Source: an uncultured Anaerolineae bacterium
GTDB taxonomy: Bacteria > Chloroflexota > Anaerolineae > Anaerolineales > Villigracilaceae
Direction of reading: 5' to 3'
Assembly (NCBI GenBank): GCA_903822545.1
Contig: CAIJPN010000013.1
Location: forward strand, 1-64,000
Length of the DNA: 64,000 nt
How positions within the stretch are numbered: the first letter of the stretch is position 1; each line of letters opens with the position of its first letter. Of the stretch, positions 50,418 to 60,747 are shown one piece after another. Made by a program: the position numbers and the translations under genes. The notes below the pieces were generated by a model. That model was not told the origin of the DNA, did not search any database, and worked only from the letters and a program-made list of their open reading frames with translations.

Positions 50418-51389
50418 CTATCCCCGCCGGATGGATGATTCACGTTGAATGAACTTTGTGGGCACTCGTCGTATTTCAAAAGGGGTATCATTTTCAAGGT
50501 AATCGATCAGTTGCGTGGCGGCCAGTGATCCCCACAACAGGCGCGAAGCCCCCACGGTAGATAAACTTGGCTGCATATACTGGGCCACGCGAATATCATC
50601 GAAACCGACAATGGCAATATCATCGGGAGCTTTCAAATTGTGCGCTTTCATGGCCTTGATGAAACCAATCGCCATCTGGTCGTTGGCGCAAAAAACCGCA
50701 TCAGGCAGATTCCCGGCGGCAATAATCTGCCGGGCGTTTTCGTAGCCAGATGCTTCGGTGAAATTCCCCTCGTAGCGCTGGACAAGCACCTGGTTTTTTG
50801 CGGCTTCGCTAGAAAAGGCCTCCCAGCGTTCGGCATTGTCAAGCGAATCAGATGCGCCAGAAATATAAAAGATGCGGCGCGCACCCTGGTTGTAGAGATG
50901 GTAAAAGGCTTCCTGTACACCCTGGCGGTTGTCGATGAGCAACGGCAGCAGACCATCGGCATCCAGGTAACGGTCAAGCACCACAATGGGAAATTGCGAT
51001 GAAGCCAGTTTCAGGATGACATCGCTCTGGATCTTTGAATCAAACACAATCGCGCCATCCACCTGGCGGTGGGTCAAGATTTTATGCACCGTACGGGTTT
51101 CCGGGCAGACAAGTAGTTCATATTCGGTTTTCAAAATGGCATCGTGGATGCCTTCGAGAATTTCTTCGTAAAACGAGCCACCAAAACGCGAGATGAACAC
51201 GCCAATGGTACGCGTTTTGCGCTTTTTAAGATGGCGGGCAAACGCATTGGGATGGTAATTCAACGCATCAGCAGCTTCCAACACCCGTTTGCGGGTTTCG
51301 GTGCCAATGGTGCCATTGCCGTTTAGCGCATACGATGTCGAAGTGATACTGACTCCCGCACGTTTTGCCACATCTTTAATGGTTGTCAT
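50418..51389 (-). CDS. LacI-family transcriptional regulator
   Basis: Regulator of 323 residues. The N-terminal helix-turn-helix is TIKDVAKRAGVSITSTSYALNG with the hinge YHPNAFARHLK, and the rest is a sugar-binding periplasmic-type domain (IGVFISRFGGSFYEEIL, VVLDRYLDADG, AIVGFDDIRVAQY). The recognition helix reads SITSTS where most members have P-TVS, so its operator may differ from the usual cre type. It sits between two GH144-like genes and probably senses a glucan-derived oligosaccharide. An AGGAA ribosome site lies 8 bases before the ATG. Confidence 0.93.
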   Translation of the reverse strand: MTTIKDVAKRAGVSITSTSYALNGNGTIGTETRKRVLEAADALNYHPNAFARHLKKRKTRTIGVFISRFGGSFYEEILEGIHDAILKTEYELLVCPETRTVHKILTHRQVDGAIVFDSKIQSDVILKLASSQFPIVVLDRYLDADGLLPLLIDNRQGVQEAFYHLYNQGARRIFYISGASDSLDNAERWEAFSSEAAKNQVLVQRYEGNFTEASGYENARQIIAAGNLPDAVFCANDQMAIGFIKAMKAHNLKAPDDIAIVGFDDIRVAQYMQPSLSTVGASRLLWGSLAATQLIDYLENDTPFEIRRVPTKFIQRESSIRRG

Positions 51390-51432
51390 GAAATATTCCT
51401 ATAAACGAAGGCGCAGGGTGGGATAGCAGCTA

Positions 51433-52779
51433 TTATTTTTTGATGAGCTGCAATCGTTCCAGCCCAGTCAAGATGTACTGGTTTTGCATAACAATCTTGT
51501 GGATGGTTTCATTCTCGTGGTTGGCAAGCATGAGCAGGGAGATGCCTTTGTCGATGCCGATCACGTCGCTATCGAACCAGTTTTTGCTCAGGTTGTAGGC
51601 GTCCATGAAGCCATAGCGGCCTTTGAGCTTATCATAAGAATAGTAGTTCAACATGGCCTGTTGGGCCTCTTGGGGCAGGAAGATGATCGAACCGATGGCG
51701 CCTGCCGGGGCGATGGTGTCATCGATAAAGTGAGAATTGTTGTCGAAACCGGAGGGAGGCGCGCCGTAGAGTCCGTTGTAGCCATCCGGGCCATCGCAGG
51801 CGGTCAGTCCCCAGGCGTTGGCGCTGAGGGTTTGGTAGCTTTTGTGCGGAGCAATGGCAAAGTTGTAATGCGCCAGCGAAGCCTCCACAGAGTTGTCATA
51901 CCAGTTGACGCCGTCTTTGTCGGTGTAGGGCCGAAAATCGATCCAGGCGTGGCTGAACTGGTAGGTGAAGATGGAGCCAAACCAGGAGTGAATGAATGGC
52001 TTGCCATCGCCAAATTTGCCGGTGTGGCGGGTGAAAGCGTAGTAGGTGGATGATTCAATCGGGTGGGTGGGCGAACCAGCTGCCAGGATGTAAAGCATCA
52101 ACTGTTCGGCGTAAAAATCCCAGTGGCCCTCGAAACCTTTTTCGGGGCGGTAGGCCATGTAGAACATATCGCGCACCGGGTCGATGAACCAGGGCCAGTT
52201 CACATCGCGGTACAGTTGGTCGGCTTTGGTTTGCACTTCGTCGCCGAAGTATTGCCCGGCGGTCAGCACACCCATCATCAGGATGGCGGTGTCGATGCTG
52301 GAAACTTCGCTCTGCCAGGCGCGTTTGCCGGTCTGCATATCTACAAAGTGGAAGAAAAAGCCCTCGCTGCGATCCATTTTGAGCAGGGTGTCGAGGGTTT
52401 TGCTGGCGCGATTGTGGCCTTCCTCGCGGGAAATGTAGCCTTTTTCCACGCCGACGGTGTAGGCCGTTAAACCAAACCCGACCGATGCCATGCTGGCGAT
52501 GCCCTCGGAGCCGGGGAATCGATCGCGCACCAGGCCGTAGCCGGGGCTGGATGTGTCGGTGTTGGCCTGTTCCCAGAAGAAGTCGAACGATCCGCGTGTT
52601 TCGTAGGCCAGGACATCTTCAATCTTTGGGGCGGGGGCGATGGTGGCGGTTGGGGCGGGGGGAAGTGTTTCAGTGGGGGCAAGAGTCGCGGTAACGGTGG
52701 CAGGCGCAACGGTCGGGGCGGGAGTGGAACAACCTGTCAGCAGGGAAAATATCAAAACGAGAAGAATCAATCTATTCAC
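51433..52779 (-). CDS. secreted GH144-like (PF10091) lipoprotein
   Basis: Lipoprotein of 448 residues with lipobox LLTGCS (Cys17) and a Pro/Thr tether. The PF10091 barrel (about 50-440) has RGSFDFFWEQANTDT, IASMASVGFGLTAYTVG, FFFHFVDMQTGKRAW and AYNLSKNWFDSDVIGIDKG. It is homologous to the cytosolic protein across the LacI gene. It would cut a glucan, probably beta-1,2-linked, at the cell surface for import. The start is a GTG overlapping the end of the permease gene by eight bases; this start alone gives a clean lipoprotein signal. Confidence 0.82.
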   Translation of the reverse strand: MNRLILLVLIFSLLTGCSTPAPTVAPATVTATLAPTETLPPAPTATIAPAPKIEDVLAYETRGSFDFFWEQANTDTSSPGYGLVRDRFPGSEGIASMASVGFGLTAYTVGVEKGYISREEGHNRASKTLDTLLKMDRSEGFFFHFVDMQTGKRAWQSEVSSIDTAILMMGVLTAGQYFGDEVQTKADQLYRDVNWPWFIDPVRDMFYMAYRPEKGFEGHWDFYAEQLMLYILAAGSPTHPIESSTYYAFTRHTGKFGDGKPFIHSWFGSIFTYQFSHAWIDFRPYTDKDGVNWYDNSVEASLAHYNFAIAPHKSYQTLSANAWGLTACDGPDGYNGLYGAPPSGFDNNSHFIDDTIAPAGAIGSIIFLPQEAQQAMLNYYSYDKLKGRYGFMDAYNLSKNWFDSDVIGIDKGISLLMLANHENETIHKIVMQNQYILTGLERLQLIKK

Positions 52780-53710
52780 CGGTGATACCCGTCCTTTCAA
52801 TCGATTCGACAAACCATTTTTGCAAGACAAAATACATCAAGAGCAGGGGCAGGATGTTGAGGAAGGTTCCGCTGAGTTTGATGGCTTCGTTGAGCCGGTC
52901 GAAGATGTTGACGACGCCCGGCGGGTACATGTTTTCGTAGGCCTGGGTGAATTTGGCCAGCTGCATGGGCAGGGTCTGGACGCCGCCTTCGAGGAAGATG
53001 ATGGTCAGGTAGGTTTCGTTCCAGTACCAGACGATGGAGAAGATGATGGAAACGATGAAAGCCGGGGCGGCGGAAGGCAGCGCGATGCTGGTGAAGATTT
53101 TCAGGTCGGAGGCGCCATCGAGGCGGGCGGCTTCTTCCAGCACTTTGGGCAGGGAAAGGAAGGTCTGGTAGAAAATCAGGATGAAGATGGCGCTTTTGTA
53201 GCCTTGCCCAACCAGCGCAGGCAAAATCAGCGACAGGCTGCTGCCGAGCAGCCCGAACTGTTTGTAGGTGAGCATCTGCGGGATGACCGTGTTCTGGGCC
53301 GGGATGATGAAGGTGGCCAGGATGAGCATGAAGAGCAGGTTTTTGCCCCAAAAGCGGTAGCGCGCCAGCCCGTAGCCCACCAGCGAACACACGATGGCCT
53401 GGATGAGCGATGGCACTACGCTGATCAGGATGGATGATACCAGCGTATTGGGATAATCGAGCACGAGGTAGGCTTTTTCGTAATTGCCGGTGTACAACTC
53501 GGTGGGAACCCACTGCACCATTGGGTTGAGCAGGTCAGAGGGGCTTTTCAGGCTGGTGACGAGCATGAAAAGCAGCGGGTAGAGATAGACGAAACCAATG
53601 GCGATGAGCAGCAGGTAGAGCAGCAGGCTGAAGATCAGCCCGTAACTGCTGCGACTGCCAAACAAGAAGCCTTTTGCTGCATCGAGGTTGAGGGTTTTCA
53701 GGCTGCGCAT
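52772..53710 (-). CDS. CUT1 sugar permease, MalG type (pair 2)
   Basis: Permease of 312 residues with six helices and the EAA loop VLEEAARLDGASDLKIFTSI followed by LPSAAPA. A polar N-terminal extension of about 25 residues precedes helix 1. It directly follows the MalF-type gene with no gap and forms the second CUT1 heterodimer of the glycan locus. No ATPase gene is present in the locus. Confidence 0.92.
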   Translation of the reverse strand: MRSLKTLNLDAAKGFLFGSRSSYGLIFSLLLYLLLIAIGFVYLYPLLFMLVTSLKSPSDLLNPMVQWVPTELYTGNYEKAYLVLDYPNTLVSSILISVVPSLIQAIVCSLVGYGLARYRFWGKNLLFMLILATFIIPAQNTVIPQMLTYKQFGLLGSSLSLILPALVGQGYKSAIFILIFYQTFLSLPKVLEEAARLDGASDLKIFTSIALPSAAPAFIVSIIFSIVWYWNETYLTIIFLEGGVQTLPMQLAKFTQAYENMYPPGVVNIFDRLNEAIKLSGTFLNILPLLLMYFVLQKWFVESIERTGITGE

Positions 53711-54598
53711 TTATTCCGCATCCTTTTTCGATTGCATGGTGATGAAAAGGTAGACTATCGCCAGCAGCGCCACCAGCACCGAAAAATAGATGAACGACAT
53801 GGCGCTGGCGTAACCAATGCCGCCATCCACGGCATACGTCTGGCCAGAAACGTATTTGATGACTTTGTTTTCTGAGAAGTGCGAGAGCGTGATGATGGTA
53901 TAGATGGCATTGATCAATGTGGTGGTGGAAAGCGATGGCAGGGTGATCTTCCAGAAGGCTTCCCAGGGCGAAGCGCCATCAATCGCGGCGGCTTCGTAAA
54001 TGTTCTTGTCGATTTTTTGCAGGCTGGCGAGATAGATCAATATCTGCACACCCGAAAACCACAAAATCAGGATAAAAGATGTAAGCAGGTATTCCACCGG
54101 GTTGCGCAGGTAACGCGGCAGCTGCATCAGGAATTCGGTCACAGCCGCAGATTGGGCAATGCCCGGCGCGGAGGTGGCCCCCTGCGAGGTCAATTCTGCA
54201 ATAACCGGGCCGCTGGTGATGACCACCGGCAGGAAGAAAATGGTGCGAAACAGGCCTTTGAACTTGAAACCCAGGTTCAGGAACAGGGCGATCACCATCG
54301 AAAAGATGATGATGATCGGCACCGAGATAAGTGTCTGGATTATGTAACCGACCAGCAGTTCGATAAAGTTCGGGTCAGTAAACAGGGCGCGGGTGTAGTT
54401 AGCCCATTTCACAGAATCGAGGTGGATTTCTGTGGCCGAAACAGTCACCTGGTTCAGGCTGTAATAAAACGTCTGGGCCAGCGGTGCGAGCGTGAAAACG
54501 GCAAAACCGATCACCCAGATAAATACAAATCCATAGCCGTAGAGCGCCTCGCGGGTACTGTGACGCATCTCATTGCGAAAAAAACGCGGCAGATTCAT
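53711..54598 (-). CDS. CUT1 sugar permease, MalF type (pair 2)
   Basis: Permease of 295 residues with six helices and the EAA loop [20 protein letters not shown] followed by LPSLS. An extracytoplasmic stretch (about 125-160) is as in MalF of the LplB-type. The ATG overlaps the stop of the DUF5696 gene by four bases. It partners with the next gene. A nearby binding protein must serve both this pair and the one at 59-60 kb, or each has its own. Confidence 0.92.
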   Translation of the reverse strand: MNLPRFFRNEMRHSTREALYGYGFVFIWVIGFAVFTLAPLAQTFYYSLNQVTVSATEIHLDSVKWANYTRALFTDPNFIELLVGYIIQTLISVPIIIIFSMVIALFLNLGFKFKGLFRTIFFLPVVITSGPVIAELTSQGATSAPGIAQSAAVTEFLMQLPRYLRNPVEYLLTSFILILWFSGVQILIYLASLQKIDKNIYEAAAIDGASPWEAFWKITLPSLSTTTLINAIYTIITLSHFSENKVIKYVSGQTYAVDGGIGYASAMSFIYFSVLVALLAIVYLFITMQSKKDAE

Positions 54599-56748
54599 GG
54601 CTGCACCTCGCGCAAGATGGCGTCGCGGGCAGGAACCTGCATCCCACCCGCCGAAAACGCCTGTTCGCTATAGTTAACCACAATCTGTTTGCCATTGGCG
54701 TATGTGGTGGCAAACACCCCCTGCGCCAGCGCCCGGCGAGCCACAATCTCCTGTCCGCGCACCGGGCCGAGCAGGGTATTCAACCACCGATAAGTCTGCT
54801 TCACCTGCCCGCCCCACTGGGCATAAGAGGATGTGTAAATCCAGTTGGAACTGGTGTTCAGCATTTTGGCAGTGACTTCCTGGGTCAAGAAAAAGGATGG
54901 ATAAACGCCAAAATCCACATGTCGCAGCAAATCGGTGCGCAAATTGGAAGAAAAGTTCAGCGCCGGGCCGTAAAAAGGCAGGTAACCCGCCAACACAATT
55001 TCCAGGAAAGGCACAGCCTCGCTGGTGTAAATGTAGCCGCTATCGCCCAAAGGCATATCATAATAGGCTTTTGCCAGGCTAAAAACATAATCATTGGGCT
55101 GGTAAAAAGCCAGGCGGCCAGGGTTTTCTGCCAACAGCTTTTGGTAGGACTGGATGGACTGTTCGCGGCTGAGAAAATGCTCGTTTTTAAAATCACTATA
55201 CAGGCTAGAGCCGATACCATCCAGGGCCAGGCCGGCTCCCGGTATGGATAAAATATCCCGGCTGAGGGGGAGATAGCGCCCGTTCAGCGCATCCAGATTC
55301 AGGTAATAGTTGAGCTTATTGCGGTTATACCCTTCCAGGTTGACGTTGGTGATGGCCATCGCCAGATCATTGCGCGGAGAATAACCCGCTTCATTCCACA
55401 ACGCCGCCTGCGGGTTGAGATACAGCCCCAAATTACCGCCGGTTTCTGCCACATTGGATGCCAGCGCGCGTAACTGGCTGAGACTGCCCAGGCCGCCATC
55501 CAGTTGCAGCGCGCGCGGCGGCATACTCGTAGCGCCGAGCGGCTGCCAGCCGTAATAAACCACCTCGGGGTTGGGCAGGTTCAAATCGCCCAGGATTGCA
55601 TTCACCTGGCTGAGCGTGGTCATCGCGATCAGGCGATGCCACAACAGCACCTTTTCCTTATCACCACCCAAAAATTCCAGCCGGATGCCAATATTGGGGT
55701 TTGCCCCGGTTTGCCGGCTCAGAACCCCTTTTTCCAGCAGGTATTGCTGATAACTGCGCGCCATGCCGACATAATCCGCCGCATCTTTACTCAAAAAACG
55801 ATAGTGGATTTTTACATCGAAACCATTGGTCGCGCGCTGGATGGTGGTCACCCCTGCCCCAGAGCGGTTGGTAGCCTGGAAGTAACTCTGGTTATAGATG
55901 AATGCGCTATAGATAAAATTGAAATTGGTGATAATCCCCGAAGGATGGGCCTGGATTTCGCCATACGACGCGCCCTTTTCAACAATCGAAATGAACGCGT
56001 TCTGCTTTTCGCCCAACGCCATGCCAAACACCGGGATGGAAATCTTGTAAGCAGGGTTTGTGTCTGGGTCCCACGGCATAATAGCAGTCATGCCCAAATC
56101 ATCGCCGTAATAACGCCCGTAAAACATATTCCGGGCCTTGGTTTCTGCCGTAAAACGGATCAGGCTGCCAGACCCATCGGGAATGAACATATAGCCGGGC
56201 AGGCTGTCGCTGCGGGTGGCTCCCAGGAACGGGTAAACGTATAACAACCCCAGTTTAAAATCGGGATTTTCTTCTTTGACCGAATCAGCGGGTATTTCCA
56301 CGCTGACGCCGTTTTCTTCCAACTTGAGCACCACCCCAATGGTGATACCGTAATCGCTGAATTTTACTGTGGCTGATATACCCTGTTCAACCGGCTTTAC
56401 ATCCAAAGCAACGGTTGAGTTGGTGATGGAAACCCGTTTGTTGATCGCCTGCGCATCCAGGTATTCGATACTGATGCCGCTTGTGGCAAAAGCCTTCCAG
56501 GATTTATTCAGCCGGTCGGTTTTTTCAAATTCGTCCAGGGTAGCGTTCCAGGTGTAGCCGCTGCGCTTGTCCACCACTTTGAATCCCAGCGTGGATGGGT
56601 TGACATACAGCTTGAACGAGGCGTTTTCAGCGGCCAGCGCATACGGGTCGGGGATGGGAACATCTCGCAGCGCCGCGGCCTGCGCGGGTTGTGGAATCCA
56701 GCCGAGCAGCAGGAGAAGTAACATCCAGAGAGCAAAAAACGCCCTCAT
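54595..56748 (-). CDS. exported DUF5696 protein
   Basis: Protein of 717 residues with a Sec signal peptide ([17 protein letters not shown], cleavage after AQA). It has a beta-rich N-terminal half and a barrel-like C-terminal half ([45 protein letters not shown]), matching DUF5696, which occurs in Firmicutes and Chloroflexota glycan loci beside CUT1 permeases. The role is unknown; the second half looks like a glycosidase-type TIM barrel, so a hydrolase or binding function is possible. The ATG used lies in a dispersed repeat. A GTG 93 bases upstream, overlapping the previous stop, is an alternative that would translate the repeat. Confidence 0.8.
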   Translation of the reverse strand: MRAFFALWMLLLLLLGWIPQPAQAAALRDVPIPDPYALAAENASFKLYVNPSTLGFKVVDKRSGYTWNATLDEFEKTDRLNKSWKAFATSGISIEYLDAQAINKRVSITNSTVALDVKPVEQGISATVKFSDYGITIGVVLKLEENGVSVEIPADSVKEENPDFKLGLLYVYPFLGATRSDSLPGYMFIPDGSGSLIRFTAETKARNMFYGRYYGDDLGMTAIMPWDPDTNPAYKISIPVFGMALGEKQNAFISIVEKGASYGEIQAHPSGIITNFNFIYSAFIYNQSYFQATNRSGAGVTTIQRATNGFDVKIHYRFLSKDAADYVGMARSYQQYLLEKGVLSRQTGANPNIGIRLEFLGGDKEKVLLWHRLIAMTTLSQVNAILGDLNLPNPEVVYYGWQPLGATSMPPRALQLDGGLGSLSQLRALASNVAETGGNLGLYLNPQAALWNEAGYSPRNDLAMAITNVNLEGYNRNKLNYYLNLDALNGRYLPLSRDILSIPGAGLALDGIGSSLYSDFKNEHFLSREQSIQSYQKLLAENPGRLAFYQPNDYVFSLAKAYYDMPLGDSGYIYTSEAVPFLEIVLAGYLPFYGPALNFSSNLRTDLLRHVDFGVYPSFFLTQEVTAKMLNTSSNWIYTSSYAQWGGQVKQTYRWLNTLLGPVRGQEIVARRALAQGVFATTYANGKQIVVNYSEQAFSAGGMQVPARDAILREVQP

Positions 56749-56820
56749 CCCTGCCCTTCCCCCGGCGGGGTAAGGGGAATACAGCCCCATCCCCCGCCAG
56801 GGGAGGGCAGAGGGTGATGG
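56740..56820 (-). repeat. 81-bp repeat carrying the DUF5696 start codon (copy A)
   Basis: One of three copies of an 80-82-bp GC-rich repeat with two hairpin halves (ccctcccctggcggggg and accccgccgggggaagg types). On the minus strand it ends in gggATGagggcg, whose ATG starts the DUF5696 gene at repeat offset 9 from the plus-strand left end. It fills the gap after the NHL-Yip1 gene. Confidence 0.75.
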
Positions 56821-56833
56821 CAAAGTGCGCGGC

Positions 56834-58840
56834 TTATCCACGTAAACCTACCTCCTGGACAATTGCCAGGATGAAATCGTACAACTGGTTAAACAGCACA
56901 TACAGGATGTAGCCAGTCAGGAGGAACATGGCCATGGTGAACATGGTGATGAGAATGTTGCGGATGGTTTCAGAAATTGAGTAGTTGTGGATTTCTTTGA
57001 CCATGATGAACAGCATCAGCCCCGTCCAGAACCAGACCAGGTTAACTGAGAAGGTGTAGATGAAAATTTCATTGAGGCTAAGGATGTTTGAAACCAGCGC
57101 AATCGGCAGCGCCAGGAGCGCATAGGGGAACAGACTGTAGGCACTGGCAACGACTACATCGCGCAGGCGACCCTCGCCATCATTGACGGTGGAGACAAGG
57201 AAGTTAGCGGTGTTCCAGATGAAAAGCGCCAGGGCCGTGTAGAGTATCTCGTTTTCTACGTAGATGTATACGGTGGATGTATATGGGCTGAAGGGGAATC
57301 CCGTCAGGTAGAGCGACATGACCCGGACGATGATAACCCAGCCGTAGACGATCCCTGCAAAAAGCAGGCTGCCACGCTGTTTCTTTTTGATGTAATAAAA
57401 GCTGTCGGCGGGCTGGCGGATAAAGCGGAACATGAAAACGAAATCGTCGATGAGCTTGATGCGCTGCAAACTGTTTCCCCAGGCGCGCAGCGGATCGAGC
57501 CAGTGGCGGCGCTTTTCCAGCCGGGTGAAGATGCCCAGCACCAGCCACAGTCCAACCATCCACAAGATGGCGCTGGCAAGATAACGCTGCAAAACAGCGT
57601 TGCGCAGTTCCCAAAATGCCTGTGAATACCCGGCGCGGTCTTCGGCATACTTGTAGGCGATCAGCGCGCGGGCGTAGTCGCCATCTTTGTAATAAGCATC
57701 GGCGATGGCCTGGTAAGACATGATGAACGAGCCGTTGTAGTTCAGGACTTCTTCAAAATACGGTTTGGCTTCGCTATAGTAGCCATCCATATACAGGCGC
57801 ACGCCTTCATGGACTTTACGGGCGAAATCGGTGGTCTGGTAGCTGATGATGGCATTTTTATCTTTATCGAGTACATAAATCATCTCACCGGCGCGTTCGA
57901 TGGCAGTGGGATTGAGCAGTGTGCCCAGGCGCTGCTCGCCCTTATCTTGAGCGCCAAAAACGAACAGCAGTGTGCCGTTCAAATCGTATTCGTAAACCTG
58001 GCCGTTGGCATCCACTGCCAGGAGCAGGCCGCTGGCGCTGACGTTGATATCGCGGAAATTGTTTGAGCCGTAGATATCGGGGAAGATGTTTTTGCCCGCG
58101 ATGGTGAATTTACGAATGCTTTTGTAGCGTGTCGTCCCGGCGGTGATGGTGTAAACCAGCGATTGGTTGTCAATGGTAAGGTTGGAGGGTGAAGCCGCCT
58201 CGTTTTTCACAAACTGGTCGAGTTGTTCCTGCGTCAGGAACAGGCGCTGCAAGATCATCTTCAGCGACATCTCAGCAGTGTTGGCCCCAAAATAGCCGAT
58301 GAAGTTGCCGTTGGTATTCATCTGTACAATGCCGTTGACAGAGCCTTCACTGATGACATAAAGGTTTTTGCGCACATCCACGGCAATTTTGCGCGGCAAG
58401 AATTCCTTACCTTTTCCAAATAGCGGTTCGGCGGGCCGCCCAAACTCTTTTAGCAGGCTGCCATCTTTGTCGAACAACACAATCGAATTTTTCTTAGAAT
58501 CGGTCACGTAGATGACGCCATCCTCATCTACGAACAGGCCGCTCGGGGCTTGCAGGATTCCGCCCCCGTAGGTGGCCACCGTTTGGAAATTTTGATCCAA
58601 CCTGAGAATCTCCCCATGACCGGTATCGGCGATGTAGATAAACCCATCGGGCGCGACAAACATATCTTCAGCGGCAGAAATCGGCAGGTCGATCTCGGCG
58701 ATGGGGGTGTAGGCATCCTGGGTCATCAGCGGGTAGCCGCCGGGGCCCATCGCCCAGGTGGTGTAGGGTGCGCCCGCGCTGGCGCGCAGGGCAGGAAGGC
58801 TGGAGAGGAAGAGAATAGAGAGGAGGAGAAGCGCCCTCAC
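56834..58840 (-). CDS. NHL beta-propeller plus Yip1-domain membrane protein
   Basis: Protein of 668 residues. After a signal peptide or anchor ([17 protein letters not shown]) come NHL repeats (about 45-330; [42 protein letters not shown]). A TPR-like pair (about 345-420; [32 protein letters not shown]) and a C-terminal block of helices of the Yip1 type (about 430-668) follow. An outward-facing propeller on a membrane anchor suggests binding of a glycan or a partner protein. It is placed between two permease pairs. The GTG start lies in a dispersed repeat; an ATG overlapping the upstream stop (ATGA), 90 bases earlier, is the alternative. Confidence 0.8.
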   Translation of the reverse strand: MRALLLLSILFLSSLPALRASAGAPYTTWAMGPGGYPLMTQDAYTPIAEIDLPISAAEDMFVAPDGFIYIADTGHGEILRLDQNFQTVATYGGGILQAPSGLFVDEDGVIYVTDSKKNSIVLFDKDGSLLKEFGRPAEPLFGKGKEFLPRKIAVDVRKNLYVISEGSVNGIVQMNTNGNFIGYFGANTAEMSLKMILQRLFLTQEQLDQFVKNEAASPSNLTIDNQSLVYTITAGTTRYKSIRKFTIAGKNIFPDIYGSNNFRDINVSASGLLLAVDANGQVYEYDLNGTLLFVFGAQDKGEQRLGTLLNPTAIERAGEMIYVLDKDKNAIISYQTTDFARKVHEGVRLYMDGYYSEAKPYFEEVLNYNGSFIMSYQAIADAYYKDGDYARALIAYKYAEDRAGYSQAFWELRNAVLQRYLASAILWMVGLWLVLGIFTRLEKRRHWLDPLRAWGNSLQRIKLIDDFVFMFRFIRQPADSFYYIKKKQRGSLLFAGIVYGWVIIVRVMSLYLTGFPFSPYTSTVYIYVENEILYTALALFIWNTANFLVSTVNDGEGRLRDVVVASAYSLFPYALLALPIALVSNILSLNEIFIYTFSVNLVWFWTGLMLFIMVKEIHNYSISETIRNILITMFTMAMFLLTGYILYVLFNQLYDFILAIVQEVGLRG

Positions 58841-58913
58841 CCCTGCCCATCTCCCGAGGGGAGAGGGGGAATATCGTCCCATCCTCTTTCCGGGGAGGGC
58901 GGAGGGGGAGGGC
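58832..58913 (-). repeat. 82-bp repeat carrying the NHL-Yip1 start codon (copy B)
   Basis: Second copy of the GC-rich repeat, in the same orientation. On the minus strand it ends gggGTGagggcg, and that GTG is the likely start of the NHL-Yip1 gene, at the same offset as in copies A and C. It occupies the whole gap after the MalG-type gene. Confidence 0.75.
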
Positions 58914-58926
58914 GTAATGTCGTTTC

Positions 58927-59832
58927 TCATTTCAACCCCGAATGTGACATGGTGCTCATCACCTGGCTTTGCAGGAAGATAAATATAACCAGGTTGGGCA
59001 GGAACATGATCAAAGAGGCCGCCGCAGCGATACCCTGTCCAGCTACAGCATTGGCCCCGGTGCTGGTAGCGGTCAGGGTGCCCAGGTAGAAGGCAAAAGT
59101 TTTCAGGCTTTCGGTGTTGATGTAAGTGCTGGAAATATCGGCGTTGTTCCAGGCAGCCTGGAAAGTCAGGATGGCAATAGTTGCCAGCGCCGGACGGATC
59201 ATGGGCAGGATAATGCGCCAGTAAATCTCAATATCTGAAGCGCCGTCAATTTGCGCGGCCTCGATGACTTCATCGGGGATGCCATCGATGAATTGTTTGA
59301 TCAGGAACAGGCCAACCGGCATGGCCAGCCCCGGCAGGATGTGAACCAGGAAGGTATCGAGCAGCCCGAGATTGTTGATGATCAAGAAACGCGGAATGGT
59401 TACAGCGATGGGTACGAACATCAGTGCGATGGTGTTGATGGCGAAAAGCGCTTTTTTAAGCCCAAAACGCTTTTTCGAGAGTGCGTAAGCAGCGGTGCTG
59501 GAGACGACAATCGAGGCGGCCACTGTCACAACGGTGATCAGAATGCTGTTGAACAGGTAACGGCTGACCGGCACCCCGGAATTCGACATTTTGGAGAACA
59601 GGTCGGTGAAGTTCTTGAAAGTCGGGTTTACCACAAAAAAGCGCGGTGGGTAAGCAAAAAGCTCATCTGGTGGCTTGAAGGCGTGCGAGAAGATGAAGAT
59701 AATCGGCAGCAGCATCAGGGCTGCCAGCGGCAGCAGGATCACATAAAACTTGAGCTGGCTAACGTGAAAACCTTTGGGGTTGATGCCCCGATTGTGAACC
59801 CCAGAAAAACGTCCCAGCCAATTGGTGCGCAT
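58927..59832 (-). CDS. CUT1 sugar permease, MalG type (pair 1)
   Basis: Permease of 301 residues with six helices and EAA loop [20 protein letters not shown] followed by LPMIRPA. The start follows GAGGAG with good spacing. It comes right after the MalF-type gene and completes the first CUT1 pair of the glycan locus, probably served by the 951-residue binding protein encoded just upstream. Confidence 0.92.
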   Translation of the reverse strand: MRTNWLGRFSGVHNRGINPKGFHVSQLKFYVILLPLAALMLLPIIFIFSHAFKPPDELFAYPPRFFVVNPTFKNFTDLFSKMSNSGVPVSRYLFNSILITVVTVAASIVVSSTAAYALSKKRFGLKKALFAINTIALMFVPIAVTIPRFLIINNLGLLDTFLVHILPGLAMPVGLFLIKQFIDGIPDEVIEAAQIDGASDIEIYWRIILPMIRPALATIAILTFQAAWNNADISSTYINTESLKTFAFYLGTLTATSTGANAVAGQGIAAAASLIMFLPNLVIFIFLQSQVMSTMSHSGLK

Positions 59833-59835
59833 CGT

Positions 59836-60747
59836 TTACTCCTCGCTGGCAAAGAGGCGGTTTGCCAGCCGGGTGAAAAAGAGCACCATCATCAGCAGCA
59901 CGACCGAAACAGCGGCAGCATAGCCCATTTCGTAGCGCAGGAAACCATAATCTTCAATATGGTTAACGATCAGCTGCCCGGCATACTGCGGCGTGGGATT
60001 GGCTCCAGAAAGTATGACACCAATGGCCCCGGCCTGGAAGGTGGAGACAATCGCCATAACGGCCCCGAAGAGCATTTGCGGTTTCATGGATGGGATGGTG
60101 ATGTAGAAAATCTCCTGGAGGCGGTTGTTGATGCCATCCAGGCTGGCGGCTTCATATAGTTCGGGGTTGATCTCCAAAATTCCGGCCAGCATGGCCAGGA
60201 AACCGATGCCCATGCTGCTCCACAGCGTCACCAGGATCATGATGGTCATCAGGTATTGCGGTGATTGCAGCCACTGGATCGGCTCGGGGATGGCGTTCAG
60301 CCCGAGCAGGAAGCTGTTCAGGTAGCCGTTCTGGTCGCCGCTGAAGAAGGTTTTCCAGACAACTGTCATCGCCACGCCGGAAGTCATGGAGGGTGAGTAC
60401 AGGATCAGGGCGAACAGGGTGCGGGGAAGCTTGGGGAGTTGTGCCAACATCCAGGCCAGCAGGAAAGATAAGGCGTAGCCTCCCGGCCCAACAATCAAGG
60501 CAAACTGGATGGTGTTGGGCAGGACGTATTTCATAAAAATATCATCCTGCGTCAGCAGCACGATGTAGTTTTTCAGCCCAATGAAGCTGGGGAACTGGAT
60601 GGTATCAAAAAAGGTGAACGAGAGCAAAAAAGCCACCAGCACCGGTACGATAATGAAAACGATGAATAACAGTGCATACATTGCCAGGAAACTGTAGGCA
60701 CTGCCTTCTTTTTCGAGCCATTTTTGGATAGTAAGCTTATTGAGCAT
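59836..60747 (-). CDS. CUT1 sugar permease, MalF type (pair 1)
   Basis: Permease of 303 residues with six helices. The EAA loop is slightly altered ([19 protein letters not shown], then IPSMKPQ), lacking the usual GAS/GAT. The ATG of [10 protein letters not shown] overlaps the end of the binding-protein gene by eleven bases with GGATGG just upstream; a longer frame runs far into that gene and is rejected. It pairs with the MalG-type protein that follows. Confidence 0.9.
   Translation of the reverse strand: MLNKLTIQKWLEKEGSAYSFLAMYALLFIVFIIVPVLVAFLLSFTFFDTIQFPSFIGLKNYIVLLTQDDIFMKYVLPNTIQFALIVGPGGYALSFLLAWMLAQLPKLPRTLFALILYSPSMTSGVAMTVVWKTFFSGDQNGYLNSFLLGLNAIPEPIQWLQSPQYLMTIMILVTLWSSMGIGFLAMLAGILEINPELYEAASLDGINNRLQEIFYITIPSMKPQMLFGAVMAIVSTFQAGAIGVILSGANPTPQYAGQLIVNHIEDYGFLRYEMGYAAAVSVVLLMMVLFFTRLANRLFASEE

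Noticed and set aside
58841-58930. Longer N-terminus for the NHL-Yip1 protein starting at the ATGA overlap
   Set aside because: It would put about 30 repeat-derived residues before the signal peptide; not excluded, but the start inside the repeat gives a normal export signal.
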